Below are positions 15,091 to 23,129 of a stretch of DNA of 55,380 nt, piece after piece; positions within the stretch are counted from its first letter, which is position 1, and every line of letters begins with the position of its first letter. Under the pieces are notes generated by a model. That model made no database searches. It had not been told where the DNA came from and saw only the letters and a program-made list of their open reading frames with translations. The position numbers were made by a program, and so were the translations under genes. Origin of the DNA: an uncultured bacterium (GTDB lineage Bacteria; Verrucomicrobiota; Kiritimatiellia; RFP12; UBA1067); assembly GCA_902779565.1 (NCBI GenBank), contig CACZCD010000004.1, positions 1 through 55,380 on the forward strand, written 5' to 3'.

Positions 15091-16542
15091 TTTCCCACAG
15101 ATTTCCTTGAACACAGGAAGGATGGCGTCAAGCCAAATCTGATAGCCCTTCTCATTCGGGTGCAGAAGGTCGTTCATGACCTCCTTCGTCAGCTTACCCT
15201 CGGCATTGAGAAACTTCGCATTGAAGTCAAGCCAGCGCACGGTGTCGCCGTCGGCATAGCCCTTGATGATCGCATTCACCTTCTCATTGCGTTCATCCCG
15301 ACCATCCTTGCTCGGTCCGCGCGGAAAGATCGGCATCAGCACGATCTTCGACTCCGGATGCTTCGCGCGGATGTCGGTGAGGATGCGCTTGACGCCGAGC
15401 GCGACGTCATTCGCGTTGCGCTCCTTGTTGTTCGTGCCGATCATCACCGTGAAGAGCTTCGCCTTGTAGCCCTCCTGCTCCCCGTTCTCCAAACGCCAGA
15501 TCACATGCTGCGTCTGATCGCCGCCGTAGCCGAGGTTCAGGATGCGGTAGGTCTTCTTGAGTTCCGCGAAGAGCGCACGCCCTTCGCCGCCCTCGCGCTC
15601 CCAGCGATGGGTGATGGAATCGCCGACCATCACCACGTCATATTCCGCACCGCCGTTCTCTACAATCTCGTTGCGCTTCTCGAGGCAGCGCTTATCCCAC
15701 CAACTCCCCTTTGGGAACTTCGAGACGGGCTCCGCCGCGAGCGGGCGGCGGTAGATGTAGCCGCGCGGGCAGGACGGCCACACCGACGGTATCGCAACAC
15801 TGGGCTTCGTCTTCAGGACGGTGTCGATGAGCGGAATCACAGCGCTCGCCCAAATCTCGTAGCCGCGCGAATTCGGGTGCAGGAGGTCGGGGAACAGCTC
15901 CGGGCTGAGATTGCCTTGCGCGTCGAGATACTTGTCTGAGAAGTCGCACCAGATCACGCGCTTGCCGTCCGCGAACTTGGAGATCTCCTTGTTCACGATG
16001 TCGTTGCGCACGCGGCAACCATCGTCCGGGCCGGCGCCGCGCGGGAAGATCGCCGTGAGGATCGTGCGGGCGTTCGGCTGCTTCTCGGCGATCACGTCAA
16101 GGATCTTGCGGATGCCGAGGATGGTATCGATCGGCGGCTCCTCGGAGAACGGGAAATGTCCGGCGTTGTTCGTGCCGATCATCAGCAGGATGCACTTCGC
16201 CTCGTAGCCGTCCAGCTCACCACCCTCGGTGATGCGCCAGAGCACATGCTCCGTGCGGTCGGCGCTCGTACCAAGATTCAACGCCTTGCGTGCGCCGCTC
16301 GCGAAATACTTGGCCCACACGCCCTTGCCGGTATCGTCCCAATAGTGCGTGATGGAGTCGCCGATGAACACGACCTTCGCGCCGCCGTTCGTGACAGTCG
16401 CCATCTTCTCATAATGGCGCTGCATCTGCCAGCAGTTGGGGTCGCCATTCCAGGCGGTCGGCGTCACCGCACGGATGGCGGCGAACGCAGAAACAGAACA
16501 CAGGGCAAGCAGCCCTACCAGAACAATTTTCTTTGTTTTCAT
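15088..16542 (-). CDS. Secreted tandem SGNH/GDSL hydrolase
   Basis: A 484-residue exported esterase-type protein. Residues 1-22 form a signal peptide ('KKIVLVGLLALCSVSAFAA'). Two SGNH hydrolase domains follow, each with the Ser block 'GDSITH', the Asn block 'MIGTNN' and the His block 'DLLHPN', so both sites look active. The best-known relatives are PAF-acetylhydrolase-like and carbohydrate esterase (CE3/CE20-type) GDSL enzymes, so removal of acetyl groups from glycans is likely. The two halves are internal duplicates. An extended -10 box lies seven bases before the ATG, predicting a leaderless mRNA, and overlaps the stop of the upstream AMP-ligase gene. Confidence 0.88.
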   Translation of the reverse strand: MKTKKIVLVGLLALCSVSAFAAIRAVTPTAWNGDPNCWQMQRHYEKMATVTNGGAKVVFIGDSITHYWDDTGKGVWAKYFASGARKALNLGTSADRTEHVLWRITEGGELDGYEAKCILLMIGTNNAGHFPFSEEPPIDTILGIRKILDVIAEKQPNARTILTAIFPRGAGPDDGCRVRNDIVNKEISKFADGKRVIWCDFSDKYLDAQGNLSPELFPDLLHPNSRGYEIWASAVIPLIDTVLKTKPSVAIPSVWPSCPRGYIYRRPLAAEPVSKFPKGSWWDKRCLEKRNEIVENGGAEYDVVMVGDSITHRWEREGGEGRALFAELKKTYRILNLGYGGDQTQHVIWRLENGEQEGYKAKLFTVMIGTNNKERNANDVALGVKRILTDIRAKHPESKIVLMPIFPRGPSKDGRDERNEKVNAIIKGYADGDTVRWLDFNAKFLNAEGKLTKEVMNDLLHPNEKGYQIWLDAILPVFKEICGK

Positions 16543-16549
16543 GGTGGCT

Positions 16550-16555
16550 ATTATA
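16550..16555 (-). promoter_or_regulatory. Extended -10 promoter for the GDSL gene, overlapping a stop codon
   Basis: Minus strand AGTGTGGTATAATAGC. The TAA in TATAAT is the stop codon of the AMP-ligase gene (reading GTG GTA TAA). Seven bases separate the box from the ATG. Confidence 0.75.
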
Positions 16556-17840
16556 CCACACTTTCATCCGCATCATGCGCCATCAGGTCTCGCAAGGCCG
16601 AAACCTGAACCTTCCCCTGCGCATTGCGCGGAAGTTCCGAGACAAAACGGTAGCGTTTCGGCACCGTGCCCTTTGGGAAAAGAGGAATCAGCCGCTTGCG
16701 CATCGCTAGGATCTTCGCACCCGGCGTCTCGGACGCGGCCGCGTCGCGGGTGGCGTTCAGCACAACCACGGCCCCAAGATAGGAACCTTTCTCGCCCTCC
16801 AGCGCCACGAGCGCCACATCGTCGATGCCGTCGAGCGCCTTCATCTTCTCCTCCATCTCCGGCAGGGAGACGCGCTGTTCGGCGATCTTGACCAGACGAT
16901 CCCGTCGCCCCAGCAACTTGAAGCGCCGTCCGTCCGGCGAAAGCTCCACGCCGTCGCCCATCACGAAATCCCGCTGGAACGAAAACGGACTGCGCACGAC
17001 GAGCCGCCCTTCCGCATCAACCTTCACCTTCACCGGATCAAACACCGTCCAGTCGTAGGGGGCGGCAGATCCACCTTGTCGCCGCCAAGCCACCCCTCCC
17101 GTTTCCGTGGAACCGAAGATCTCCAACGGCGCCACACCGAACACGCGCTTCGCTGCCGCACTTGTCTCGGCATCCAAAAGCGCGCCCGATGTGGTGATCT
17201 CCACACAGTTCTGCGGCACGTCATACTGCTCCGCATAGGCGCAGAACCGTTTGAGGAAACTCGGCGTCGTCACGAAGAACACCTTCTCTGCCGCGTTCAT
17301 CTTCGCAATCAGCGATTCCGGCGAAAGGATGATCTCGGGGTCCACCCGGCAACCCGCCGCCGACGGCAGCATCACACGCCATAGCGTACCGTACATGTGA
17401 TCAGGTTCGATCGTTGAGAGGAACACCGTATCAGGCGAAGGATGCAGCCACGCGCGGTGGAACGCCACCTCCTTCGCAAGCGACTCGAACGTCTTGACGA
17501 TCGCCTTCGGTTGCGAAGTGCTGCCGCTCGTGTGGAACGAAACCGAGAACCGGCGGCGGCGAATGCGTCCTTCCACCAGGAAGGTGGCCGCCACGACGGC
17601 AGGCGTGGCGATGGAGGACCCGAATGCACCCCGTTTGCCATAAGTCCGCACGAGACAACAGGAAAGCATCGCGTTGAACATCAAGATCGCAAACCAGATC
17701 CACGTAAGTCGGCGACAGTACGCTTCGGCACCATCCGGCATGATCCCGCCGGAGATCCGCTCAGCGAACCTGAGGCACAAAGGCTTCCGCCCCGGCAGGA
17801 GCGAAAGCCCGAACAGCACCGCAAAGATTGCGCTGAACAT
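16551..17840 (-). CDS. Fusion of a short membrane domain with an AMP-dependent acyl ligase
   Basis: A 429-residue protein. Residues 1-90 contain 'LFGLSLLPGRKPLCLRFAERISG' and a transmembrane stretch 'LTWIWFAILMFNAMLSCCL', the pattern of the COG4648 membrane protein found in aryl polyene and related clusters. The rest is an adenylate-forming ligase: P-loop 'SGSTSQPKAIVKT', 'IFGSTETGGVAWR', 'DRLVKIAEQRVSLPEME', and the catalytic lysine block 'LPRNAQGKVQ'. It is expected to activate an acyl or aryl acid as AMP ester and load it on the acyl carrier protein encoded 13 bases upstream. The ligase lacks the usual large N-terminal subdomain, giving a short enzyme. Function by context is inference. Confidence 0.8.
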   Translation of the reverse strand: MFSAIFAVLFGLSLLPGRKPLCLRFAERISGGIMPDGAEAYCRRLTWIWFAILMFNAMLSCCLVRTYGKRGAFGSSIATPAVVAATFLVEGRIRRRRFSVSFHTSGSTSQPKAIVKTFESLAKEVAFHRAWLHPSPDTVFLSTIEPDHMYGTLWRVMLPSAAGCRVDPEIILSPESLIAKMNAAEKVFFVTTPSFLKRFCAYAEQYDVPQNCVEITTSGALLDAETSAAAKRVFGVAPLEIFGSTETGGVAWRRQGGSAAPYDWTVFDPVKVKVDAEGRLVVRSPFSFQRDFVMGDGVELSPDGRRFKLLGRRDRLVKIAEQRVSLPEMEEKMKALDGIDDVALVALEGEKGSYLGAVVVLNATRDAAASETPGAKILAMRKRLIPLFPKGTVPKRYRFVSELPRNAQGKVQVSALRDLMAHDADESVV

Positions 17841-17853
17841 CCGTCACTTCCCG

Positions 17854-18126
17854 TTACGGGGTTTGCGGACGCTGCGCTTCAATGTAATCGGCCAACGTCT
17901 TCACGGAATAGAAGATCTTCTTGTTGTCGGCGGGGTTGGACGAGAAGGTAATCCCGAACTGCTTCTTCACCGCCATGCCAAGCTCCAGTGCGTCGATGGA
18001 GTCCAGACCCAACCCCTCGCCGAACAGCGGTACCGCGGTTTCGATATCGGCCGGCGTGAGATCTTCGAGATCGAGTGACGTCACCACGATCTCCTTCAAC
18101 TTGCTTTCAATTTCATTCCTGTTCAT
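17854..18126 (-). CDS. Acyl carrier protein
   Basis: A 90-residue acyl carrier protein. The phosphopantetheine site is Ser43 in 'GLGLDSIDALELGMAVKKQF', the form seen in ACPs of aryl polyene and fatty-acid-like clusters rather than the housekeeping AcpP (which has 'DSLDTVELVM'). Only 13 bases separate it from the ligase gene, so the two should act together. No ketosynthase, ketoreductase or dehydratase gene follows, so the rest of the pathway must be elsewhere. The ATG lies ten bases after an extended -10 box. Confidence 0.9.
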   Translation of the reverse strand: MNRNEIESKLKEIVVTSLDLEDLTPADIETAVPLFGEGLGLDSIDALELGMAVKKQFGITFSSNPADNKKIFYSVKTLADYIEAQRPQTP

Positions 18127-18136
18127 GTGGCTCCAA

Positions 18137-18142
18137 ATTATA
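18137..18142 (-). promoter_or_regulatory. Extended -10 promoter for the acyl carrier protein gene
   Basis: Minus strand TTTATGGTATAATTTG: TGG-TATAAT, ten bases before the ATG. A leader of only a few bases is predicted. Confidence 0.75.
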
Positions 18143-18173
18143 CCATAAAACCAAGGACATGAAATTGTACCCA

Positions 18174-20528
18174 TCAGTTCGCGGCGGCGCTGCGGAACTC
18201 CACGCGACGCAGGAAGCGGATCTGAAGATAGGTGAAACCGATGAGGGCCACGCCGAGGAACCAGGCCATCGTCGTCGCCGTGGAGAAGCGAAGGTTGTTG
18301 TACGCCTCCTTCCAGATCATGAGCGAGAGCACATTCGTCGCATCGCCCGGTCCGCCGAAGGTCAAGAGGAAGATCGAGCCCATCCCCTGGAACGCCGCGA
18401 TGAACGCGCCCACGAAGTTGATCACCATGAGCGGCATGAGCTGCGGGAACGTGATGTGGCGGAAGCGCGCGAAGATCCCCGCGCCGTCGATCGCCGCCGC
18501 CTCGTAGTAGTCGGGCGGCAGACTCCCCAACGCCGCGATGTAGATGAGCGACGCCATGCCCGCCCCCGCCCACACCCCCGGCAGGATGCAGCAGGTCATC
18601 GCCCAGGCCGGATCCTGCAGCCAGGCCTGGCGCGCCACCCCGAACATCGCGAGCAGCTGGTTGAGCATCCCGTTCTCCGTGGGATCGAACATCAGTTTCC
18701 ACAGCAGCATCACGACCAGCGCGCTCGTCAGATGCGGCAGGAAATAGACCGTGCGGAAGAAGATCTTCCCTTTCGGAATCTCCGTGAGAAGCACCGCCAG
18801 AAGGATCGGCGCCGAAAAGCCGAACGCAATCGTCAGCGCCACATACTGGAGCGTGCGCCCCCATGCCTTCCAGAACCCCGCATCGGAGGCGACGCGGATG
18901 AAGTTGTCGAGTCCCGCCCAGCCCGCGGTGCCCACAATCCTGTAGTCCTGAAAGGCCATGACCGCGCCCTTCACGAGCGGATAGTAGCTCCACAGCGCCA
19001 CGCTCAACACGGCCGGCGCCAAAAAGAGCCACGGAAGCCAGCGGCGGCGGGCGGACACCTTCTCGTCCCCCGTCTTCTCCGGACGGGCGTTCGCCCGCCG
19101 ATGCGCCGCCCAGACGATCCCGCAGCAGATCAGGAAGCAGAGGACGAGGATCCCCAGCACCACGCGCGCCAGCGGACGCTTCGCGGCGATGCGCGAACGG
19201 TCGGCATCGAACATCAGCCCCCTGTTCGCATCTTCCGTGATGGAGGCGAGCGCGAACTTGAAGTCAAACTCCTTGCCGGCATCGCTCAACAGGATGCCGA
19301 GAAACCGACGGCTCACGATGTCGCTGGCCGCCTGCCAGAACCCAACGTGCGGCTCGGTGACCGCCTGGATCCGTCCCGCCTCAAGATCCTCATACATCTT
19401 GCGGATGCCGGGCGGCACCTCCTCCAAATAGCGCTCCAGCCCCAGACGCTTCAGGTCCGCCGGCACGCACCAGCGCGCGCGCCCTTCACGGGCATTCATG
19501 CGCACCTGCTCGTCATAGACCTCCTGCGACGCGAGCGCCATCAGCGCCGCCCACACCTTGTCGCGCTCGGCCTTCGGGCGGTGCGCCACGGACTCCGTCA
19601 TCGCATAGAAATGCTTGTGCGCCTGCAGCACGGGACGAAACGACGCATCGGCCGCCGGGAACGGCATCAGCCCCACAAGGTCCGCCGGGAAGTTGAGATG
19701 TTCCGTAAGATACGCCACCAGATCCTCGCCGCCGAACACACAGGCGATCTCCCCGCCCGTGAACAGCTGCGCGACATCGCTCGAAACGGTCAGGACGGGG
19801 AGCCCACGCACAAGATCCTTCCGCACGAGACGCTGCAGAAACGCGGCAGCCCGCAGGCATTCCGGCGAATCGAAGCACGCCTCCCATTCCTCTTCGCCCG
19901 CCGAACCGTTGGATTTCAGGCGCACCACATCGCCGCCCGCCGCCCCGACCCACGGCAGAAAGCCCCACGGACGGTTTTCGACCGCCAATGCTCGCCGCCC
20001 CGGCTTCGTGAGCCGTTCGCACCAGCGCTCGAACTCATCCCAGGTCGCGGGCGGCGTTTCCGGATCGAGTCCCACCTCCTTGACCAGATCCTTCCGATAC
20101 ACAAGCCCGTAATACGCCATGCCCGGCGTGGGCACCGCATAGATGTGTCCGTTGTGCGTCGCCACCTTCCGCCAAAGCGGCGGTGAATGCCGCCACCCCT
20201 CCCAGTTCTCATCGATCCACTCGTCAAGCGGATAGGTGAAGCCCTGATCGATATCATGGCGCAGGATGTGAAACCAAGCCTTGTAGATGTCCGGCGCGCT
20301 GCCGCCGGCCAACGCCAACATGAACTGAGCGCGTCCGCCGCCGCCCGGCAGGATCAACCCGCCCCACTGCTTCGGATGGACGTCGGGATTCTTCTTCTCG
20401 AAAGCGACGAGCGCCTTGGTTGTGGGGTCCTCCGGGTGCGTCGGCCGATAGCACATGAAGAACGAGACGTCCGTCGCGGCGACGGCCGTCTGGCAAAGAA
20501 AAAGCGCAACCATGAGAAGACTTCTCAT
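18174..20528 (-). CDS. ABC sugar transporter: solute-binding protein fused to MalF-like permease
   Basis: A 784-residue fusion. Residues 1-18 are a signal peptide, then an extracellular type-1 solute-binding domain (to about 420; 'PDIYKAWFHILRHDIDQGFTYPL', 'GGEDLVAYLTEHL'). A transmembrane helix at about 447-467 is followed by a cytoplasmic linker and a MalF/UgpA-type permease of six helices ('RRWLPWLFLAPAVLSVALWSYYPL'). The permease EAA loop 'EAAAIDGAGIFARFRHITFPQLMP' that docks the ATPase is intact. Carbohydrate import is likely. There is no MalG-type second permease and no MalK ATPase in the window, so partners must be encoded elsewhere. The box TATAAT is seven bases before ATG. Confidence 0.88.
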   Translation of the reverse strand: MRSLLMVALFLCQTAVAATDVSFFMCYRPTHPEDPTTKALVAFEKKNPDVHPKQWGGLILPGGGGRAQFMLALAGGSAPDIYKAWFHILRHDIDQGFTYPLDEWIDENWEGWRHSPPLWRKVATHNGHIYAVPTPGMAYYGLVYRKDLVKEVGLDPETPPATWDEFERWCERLTKPGRRALAVENRPWGFLPWVGAAGGDVVRLKSNGSAGEEEWEACFDSPECLRAAAFLQRLVRKDLVRGLPVLTVSSDVAQLFTGGEIACVFGGEDLVAYLTEHLNFPADLVGLMPFPAADASFRPVLQAHKHFYAMTESVAHRPKAERDKVWAALMALASQEVYDEQVRMNAREGRARWCVPADLKRLGLERYLEEVPPGIRKMYEDLEAGRIQAVTEPHVGFWQAASDIVSRRFLGILLSDAGKEFDFKFALASITEDANRGLMFDADRSRIAAKRPLARVVLGILVLCFLICCGIVWAAHRRANARPEKTGDEKVSARRRWLPWLFLAPAVLSVALWSYYPLVKGAVMAFQDYRIVGTAGWAGLDNFIRVASDAGFWKAWGRTLQYVALTIAFGFSAPILLAVLLTEIPKGKIFFRTVYFLPHLTSALVVMLLWKLMFDPTENGMLNQLLAMFGVARQAWLQDPAWAMTCCILPGVWAGAGMASLIYIAALGSLPPDYYEAAAIDGAGIFARFRHITFPQLMPLMVINFVGAFIAAFQGMGSIFLLTFGGPGDATNVLSLMIWKEAYNNLRFSTATTMAWFLGVALIGFTYLQIRFLRRVEFRSAAAN

Positions 20529-20535
20529 GCCGGGG

Positions 20536-20541
20536 ATTATA
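20536..20541 (-). promoter_or_regulatory. Extended -10 promoter for the transporter fusion, leaderless
   Basis: Minus strand TTTATGATATAATCCC: TGA-TATAAT with seven bases to the ATG. Confidence 0.75.
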
Positions 20542-20566
20542 TCATAAAACCAAACTCCCCACTTCG

Positions 20567-20959
20567 CTACTTATAGCGGATCTTGCGCTTCGCCGGCGGG
20601 GTCGGCATCGGTTTCGGCGGCGGGGTGGACGACTTCGAATAAGCCCGCTTCTCGGTCACGAGCACGCCACGCGTGTATCCCGCCCGGCGAAGGATGAACA
20701 GCAACATACGCGGACCTTTGAGACTCTGGATGCGTTCGGGCACGCGGATGTCGATCTGCGACTTGTGGTCCACACCGGACTTCTCCAAGAGACGCGGGAG
20801 CTCCTCCGGTTCAATGAATCGGTCATGCCATTTCAGTTCGCCGGCCTCGGTGTACGCCACCTCGGGATGCTTTGAATCGGCAAGATAGGTTTCATGCGTG
20901 CAGCCCGCCAGCAGCAATGCCACCACAGCCAAAACAACTCTTTTTCTCTTTACCATCAT
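20567..20959 (-). CDS. Small lipoprotein, possibly with a TolR/ExbD-like periplasmic domain
   Basis: A 130-residue protein with a textbook lipoprotein signal, 'VVALLLAGC', cleaved before Cys20. The middle (about 50-105, 'EPEELPRLLEKSGVDHKSQIDIRVPERIQ' split over the domain, then 'LLFILRRAGYTRGVLVTEKRA') resembles the periplasmic beta-alpha domain of TolR/ExbD in layout, but the TM helix of those proteins is absent. The tail is proline-rich then basic ('KPMPTPPAKRKIRYK'). It follows tlyA across heptamer array C. I cannot assign a function. Confidence 0.7.
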   Translation of the reverse strand: MMVKRKRVVLAVVALLLAGCTHETYLADSKHPEVAYTEAGELKWHDRFIEPEELPRLLEKSGVDHKSQIDIRVPERIQSLKGPRMLLFILRRAGYTRGVLVTEKRAYSKSSTPPPKPMPTPPAKRKIRYK

Positions 20960-20970
20960 TCATCCTCTCA

Positions 20971-21058
20971 CAACTAACCTCTAAACTAACAACTAACCAC
21001 CAACAACTAACCACTAGCCACCAACAACTAACCACTAACCACTAGCCACTAACCACTA
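20971..21058. repeat. Heptamer array C, containing the tlyA stop codon
   Basis: About thirteen units of the ACTAACC/ACTAGCC/ACTAACA family; from 20989 to 21058 the 7-base register is unbroken for ten units. The tlyA stop TAG (21049-21051) is the cta of unit gccacta, and the last TlyA codons (I-S-G) are array sequence. Confidence 0.95.
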
Positions 21059-21792
21059 ATCTCCTTCGCCCACCACGCCAGATACTCCACGTTCCCCTTG
21101 TCTCGCCCCTTGATCGGCGATTCCACAACGCCGCGCAGGGAAAGCCCCAGTTCATTCTGGCCGAACGCGGAAATCTCCGCCACCACCTGTTCGCGCACCG
21201 CGGGATCCGTCACCACGCCACCCGGCGCGAGGCCGCGTCCGGCCTCAAACTGCGGTTTGATGAGCGAGATCATCTCGCCGCCCGCCGCCAGCACCGCCGC
21301 CATCGGCGGCAGGATGAGCTTCAGGGAGATGAAGCTCACATCCGTCACCGCGCGCGTCGGACATTCCGGCAGATCCGCCGCCGACAGATACCGCGCGTTG
21401 AAGTTCTCCCGCACCCACACGCGCGGATCCGCGCGCAGCTTCCACGCCAACTGGTTCGTGCCCACATCCACCGCCATCACACGCTTCGCCCCGTGCTGCA
21501 GCAGGCAGTCCGTGAATCCACCCGTCGAGGAGCCGACATCCAGGCACACATGCCCTTCCACCGTCCAGCCCGGAAACGCCGCGAACGCCCCTTCCAGCTT
21601 TTCGCCGCCGCGCGAGACGAAACGCGGCGGCGCCTCGACCTCAAGATGATCTTCTTCGGTGACGGACATGGCCGCCTTCACCGCCACCTGTCCGTTCACG
21701 CGGACCTTTCCTTCCAGCACAAGCGCCTGGGCGACAGTGCGCGACGGCGCGAGGCCGCGCTCGGCGAGCGCACTGTCGAGGCGGCTTTTCAT
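21049..21792 (-). CDS. tlyA: TlyA-type 2'-O-ribose rRNA methyltransferase
   Basis: A 247-residue protein with an N-terminal S4 RNA-binding domain (about 1-60, 'SRLDSALAERGLAPSRTVAQ') and an FtsJ-like SAM methyltransferase domain ('CLDVGSSTGGFTDCLLQHGA', 'DVSFISL', 'LIKPQFE'). TlyA proteins methylate ribose in 16S and 23S rRNA; some were called haemolysins. Its start overlaps the stop of the PEGA gene, so translation is coupled. Its last codons come from the heptamer array. Confidence 0.93.
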   Translation of the reverse strand: MKSRLDSALAERGLAPSRTVAQALVLEGKVRVNGQVAVKAAMSVTEEDHLEVEAPPRFVSRGGEKLEGAFAAFPGWTVEGHVCLDVGSSTGGFTDCLLQHGAKRVMAVDVGTNQLAWKLRADPRVWVRENFNARYLSAADLPECPTRAVTDVSFISLKLILPPMAAVLAAGGEMISLIKPQFEAGRGLAPGGVVTDPAVREQVVAEISAFGQNELGLSLRGVVESPIKGRDKGNVEYLAWWAKEISG

Positions 21793-23129
21793 CAGTCGAT
21801 CAGCGACTTGATGGACCGCACATCCGCCTTGCGGAAGTCCTGCGTGATGCCCTCCTTGACCTCCAGACGGTAGGTGTCGGGGTTGTCGCTATCCATGAGC
21901 ACGCCGCGATAGGTTCCGTTCACGGTCTCGATCTCGGTATCCGCAATGAACACGCGCTTCAGGCGCGGCATGAACTGGACACCTTTCTTCGCCTCGATCT
22001 TCACCTTGCGCTTGAAATCCGCATAGCCGCGCAGATGCGCCACGATCTCATGCTCGCCCGCCTCGATGTCGCGCAGGTAGAGGACGTCCGACTTCACGCC
22101 CGTGAGATCAGCCTTCTTCCCGCGATGGGCCGATGTGGTCCCAACGGCCTTTCCGTCCAGAAGGATCTTCGCGCCGGGCGGCGTGGTGGCAACCTCGATC
22201 CAGCCCAGCACCGACTCGAACTTGAACATCTCCGTCGCCTCGCCGCCGTTCTCCACGACAACGGTCTTGAAAACCGGCGCGTAGCCCGCCAGCTCCGCCT
22301 TGATCGTATGCACGCCCGGACGCACCGGCGAAAGCGTGAGCGGCGTCTTGCCGGCGTAGTTGTCGTCCACCGTCACACGCGCGCCCTCAGGCGAGGAGAT
22401 CACAGACAACTTCGCCGGGCGCCCCATCAGCGACAGCGAAAGCAGCTGCTTGTCGCCAGGCGCAATGCGCAGCTCGCGCTTCTCCTCTTCATACCCCTTG
22501 AGCTTGAACACGAACGTGGCGTAGCCCTTGGGGACGCGCTCCACGACACACGGCGTGGTGCCGCGCGCGATGCCGTTCACCAGCACAGTCGCACCCGCAG
22601 GTTCCGTCTGGCAGTCCACGATGCCGGAATCCAGCACCAGCTTCTCCGTCCGCGCGACAGGCGTGCGACCGGAAAGCTTCACGTCAATCCGCTTCTTCTG
22701 GTAGCCGATGCATTCGAGGTCAAAGGCATAGGACCGGTCTGTATCGAGCGTCGTCACGAGCAGCGGCGTCGCGCCGAGCGATACGCCGCCCTGCCGCACG
22801 TCCGCGCCGGGCGGGTCGGTCTTGATGAGCAGAAGACCCTTCTCCGGCTCAAGCTCATAGTCCTTGCGGATGAAATCCTCCGGCTTCACGGAAAGCACCT
22901 CCTCCACAGGACGGCGCCCGGGCGCCTCAACGCGCAGCAGATGCTGCCCCTCGCCCACATCAAGCACCGAGACCGGCACCACGCCCTTCGATACACCATC
23001 GATCAGCACCTTCGCACCTTCCGGACGCGCCGACACGTCGATGCGAATCGGCGCCGCAACAGCCGACCACGCCGCCGCCAGCACCACAAGCCCCGCAATC
23101 CCTCTCACTGTCGCTGAAAAGATTCTCAT
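21792..23129 (-). CDS. Secreted multi-PEGA-domain protein
   Basis: A 445-residue protein with a signal peptide (about 1-26, ends 'WSAVAA') and about five PEGA beta-domains in tandem. The repeat hallmark 'xxPxGAxVxxxGxxxGxTP' appears as 'SARPEGAKVLIDGVSKG', 'TDPPGADVRQGGVSLGATP', 'TEPAGATVLVNGIARGTTP', 'SSPEGARVTVDDNYAGKTP' and 'TTPPGAKILLDGKAVG'. PEGA domains are surface or periplasmic modules of unclear function, common in PVC bacteria. A distinct ~60-residue C-terminal segment follows. The gene overlaps FHA (four bases) and tlyA (one base), so the products may belong to one envelope system. Confidence 0.9.
   Translation of the reverse strand: MRIFSATVRGIAGLVVLAAAWSAVAAPIRIDVSARPEGAKVLIDGVSKGVVPVSVLDVGEGQHLLRVEAPGRRPVEEVLSVKPEDFIRKDYELEPEKGLLLIKTDPPGADVRQGGVSLGATPLLVTTLDTDRSYAFDLECIGYQKKRIDVKLSGRTPVARTEKLVLDSGIVDCQTEPAGATVLVNGIARGTTPCVVERVPKGYATFVFKLKGYEEEKRELRIAPGDKQLLSLSLMGRPAKLSVISSPEGARVTVDDNYAGKTPLTLSPVRPGVHTIKAELAGYAPVFKTVVVENGGEATEMFKFESVLGWIEVATTPPGAKILLDGKAVGTTSAHRGKKADLTGVKSDVLYLRDIEAGEHEIVAHLRGYADFKRKVKIEAKKGVQFMPRLKRVFIADTEIETVNGTYRGVLMDSDNPDTYRLEVKEGITQDFRKADVRSIKSLID

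Noticed and set aside
17854-19032. A 392-codon frame covering the acyl carrier protein and part of the transporter gene
   Set aside because: Only the last 90 codons (from 18126) form a protein domain; the rest is the wrong frame of the permease gene.
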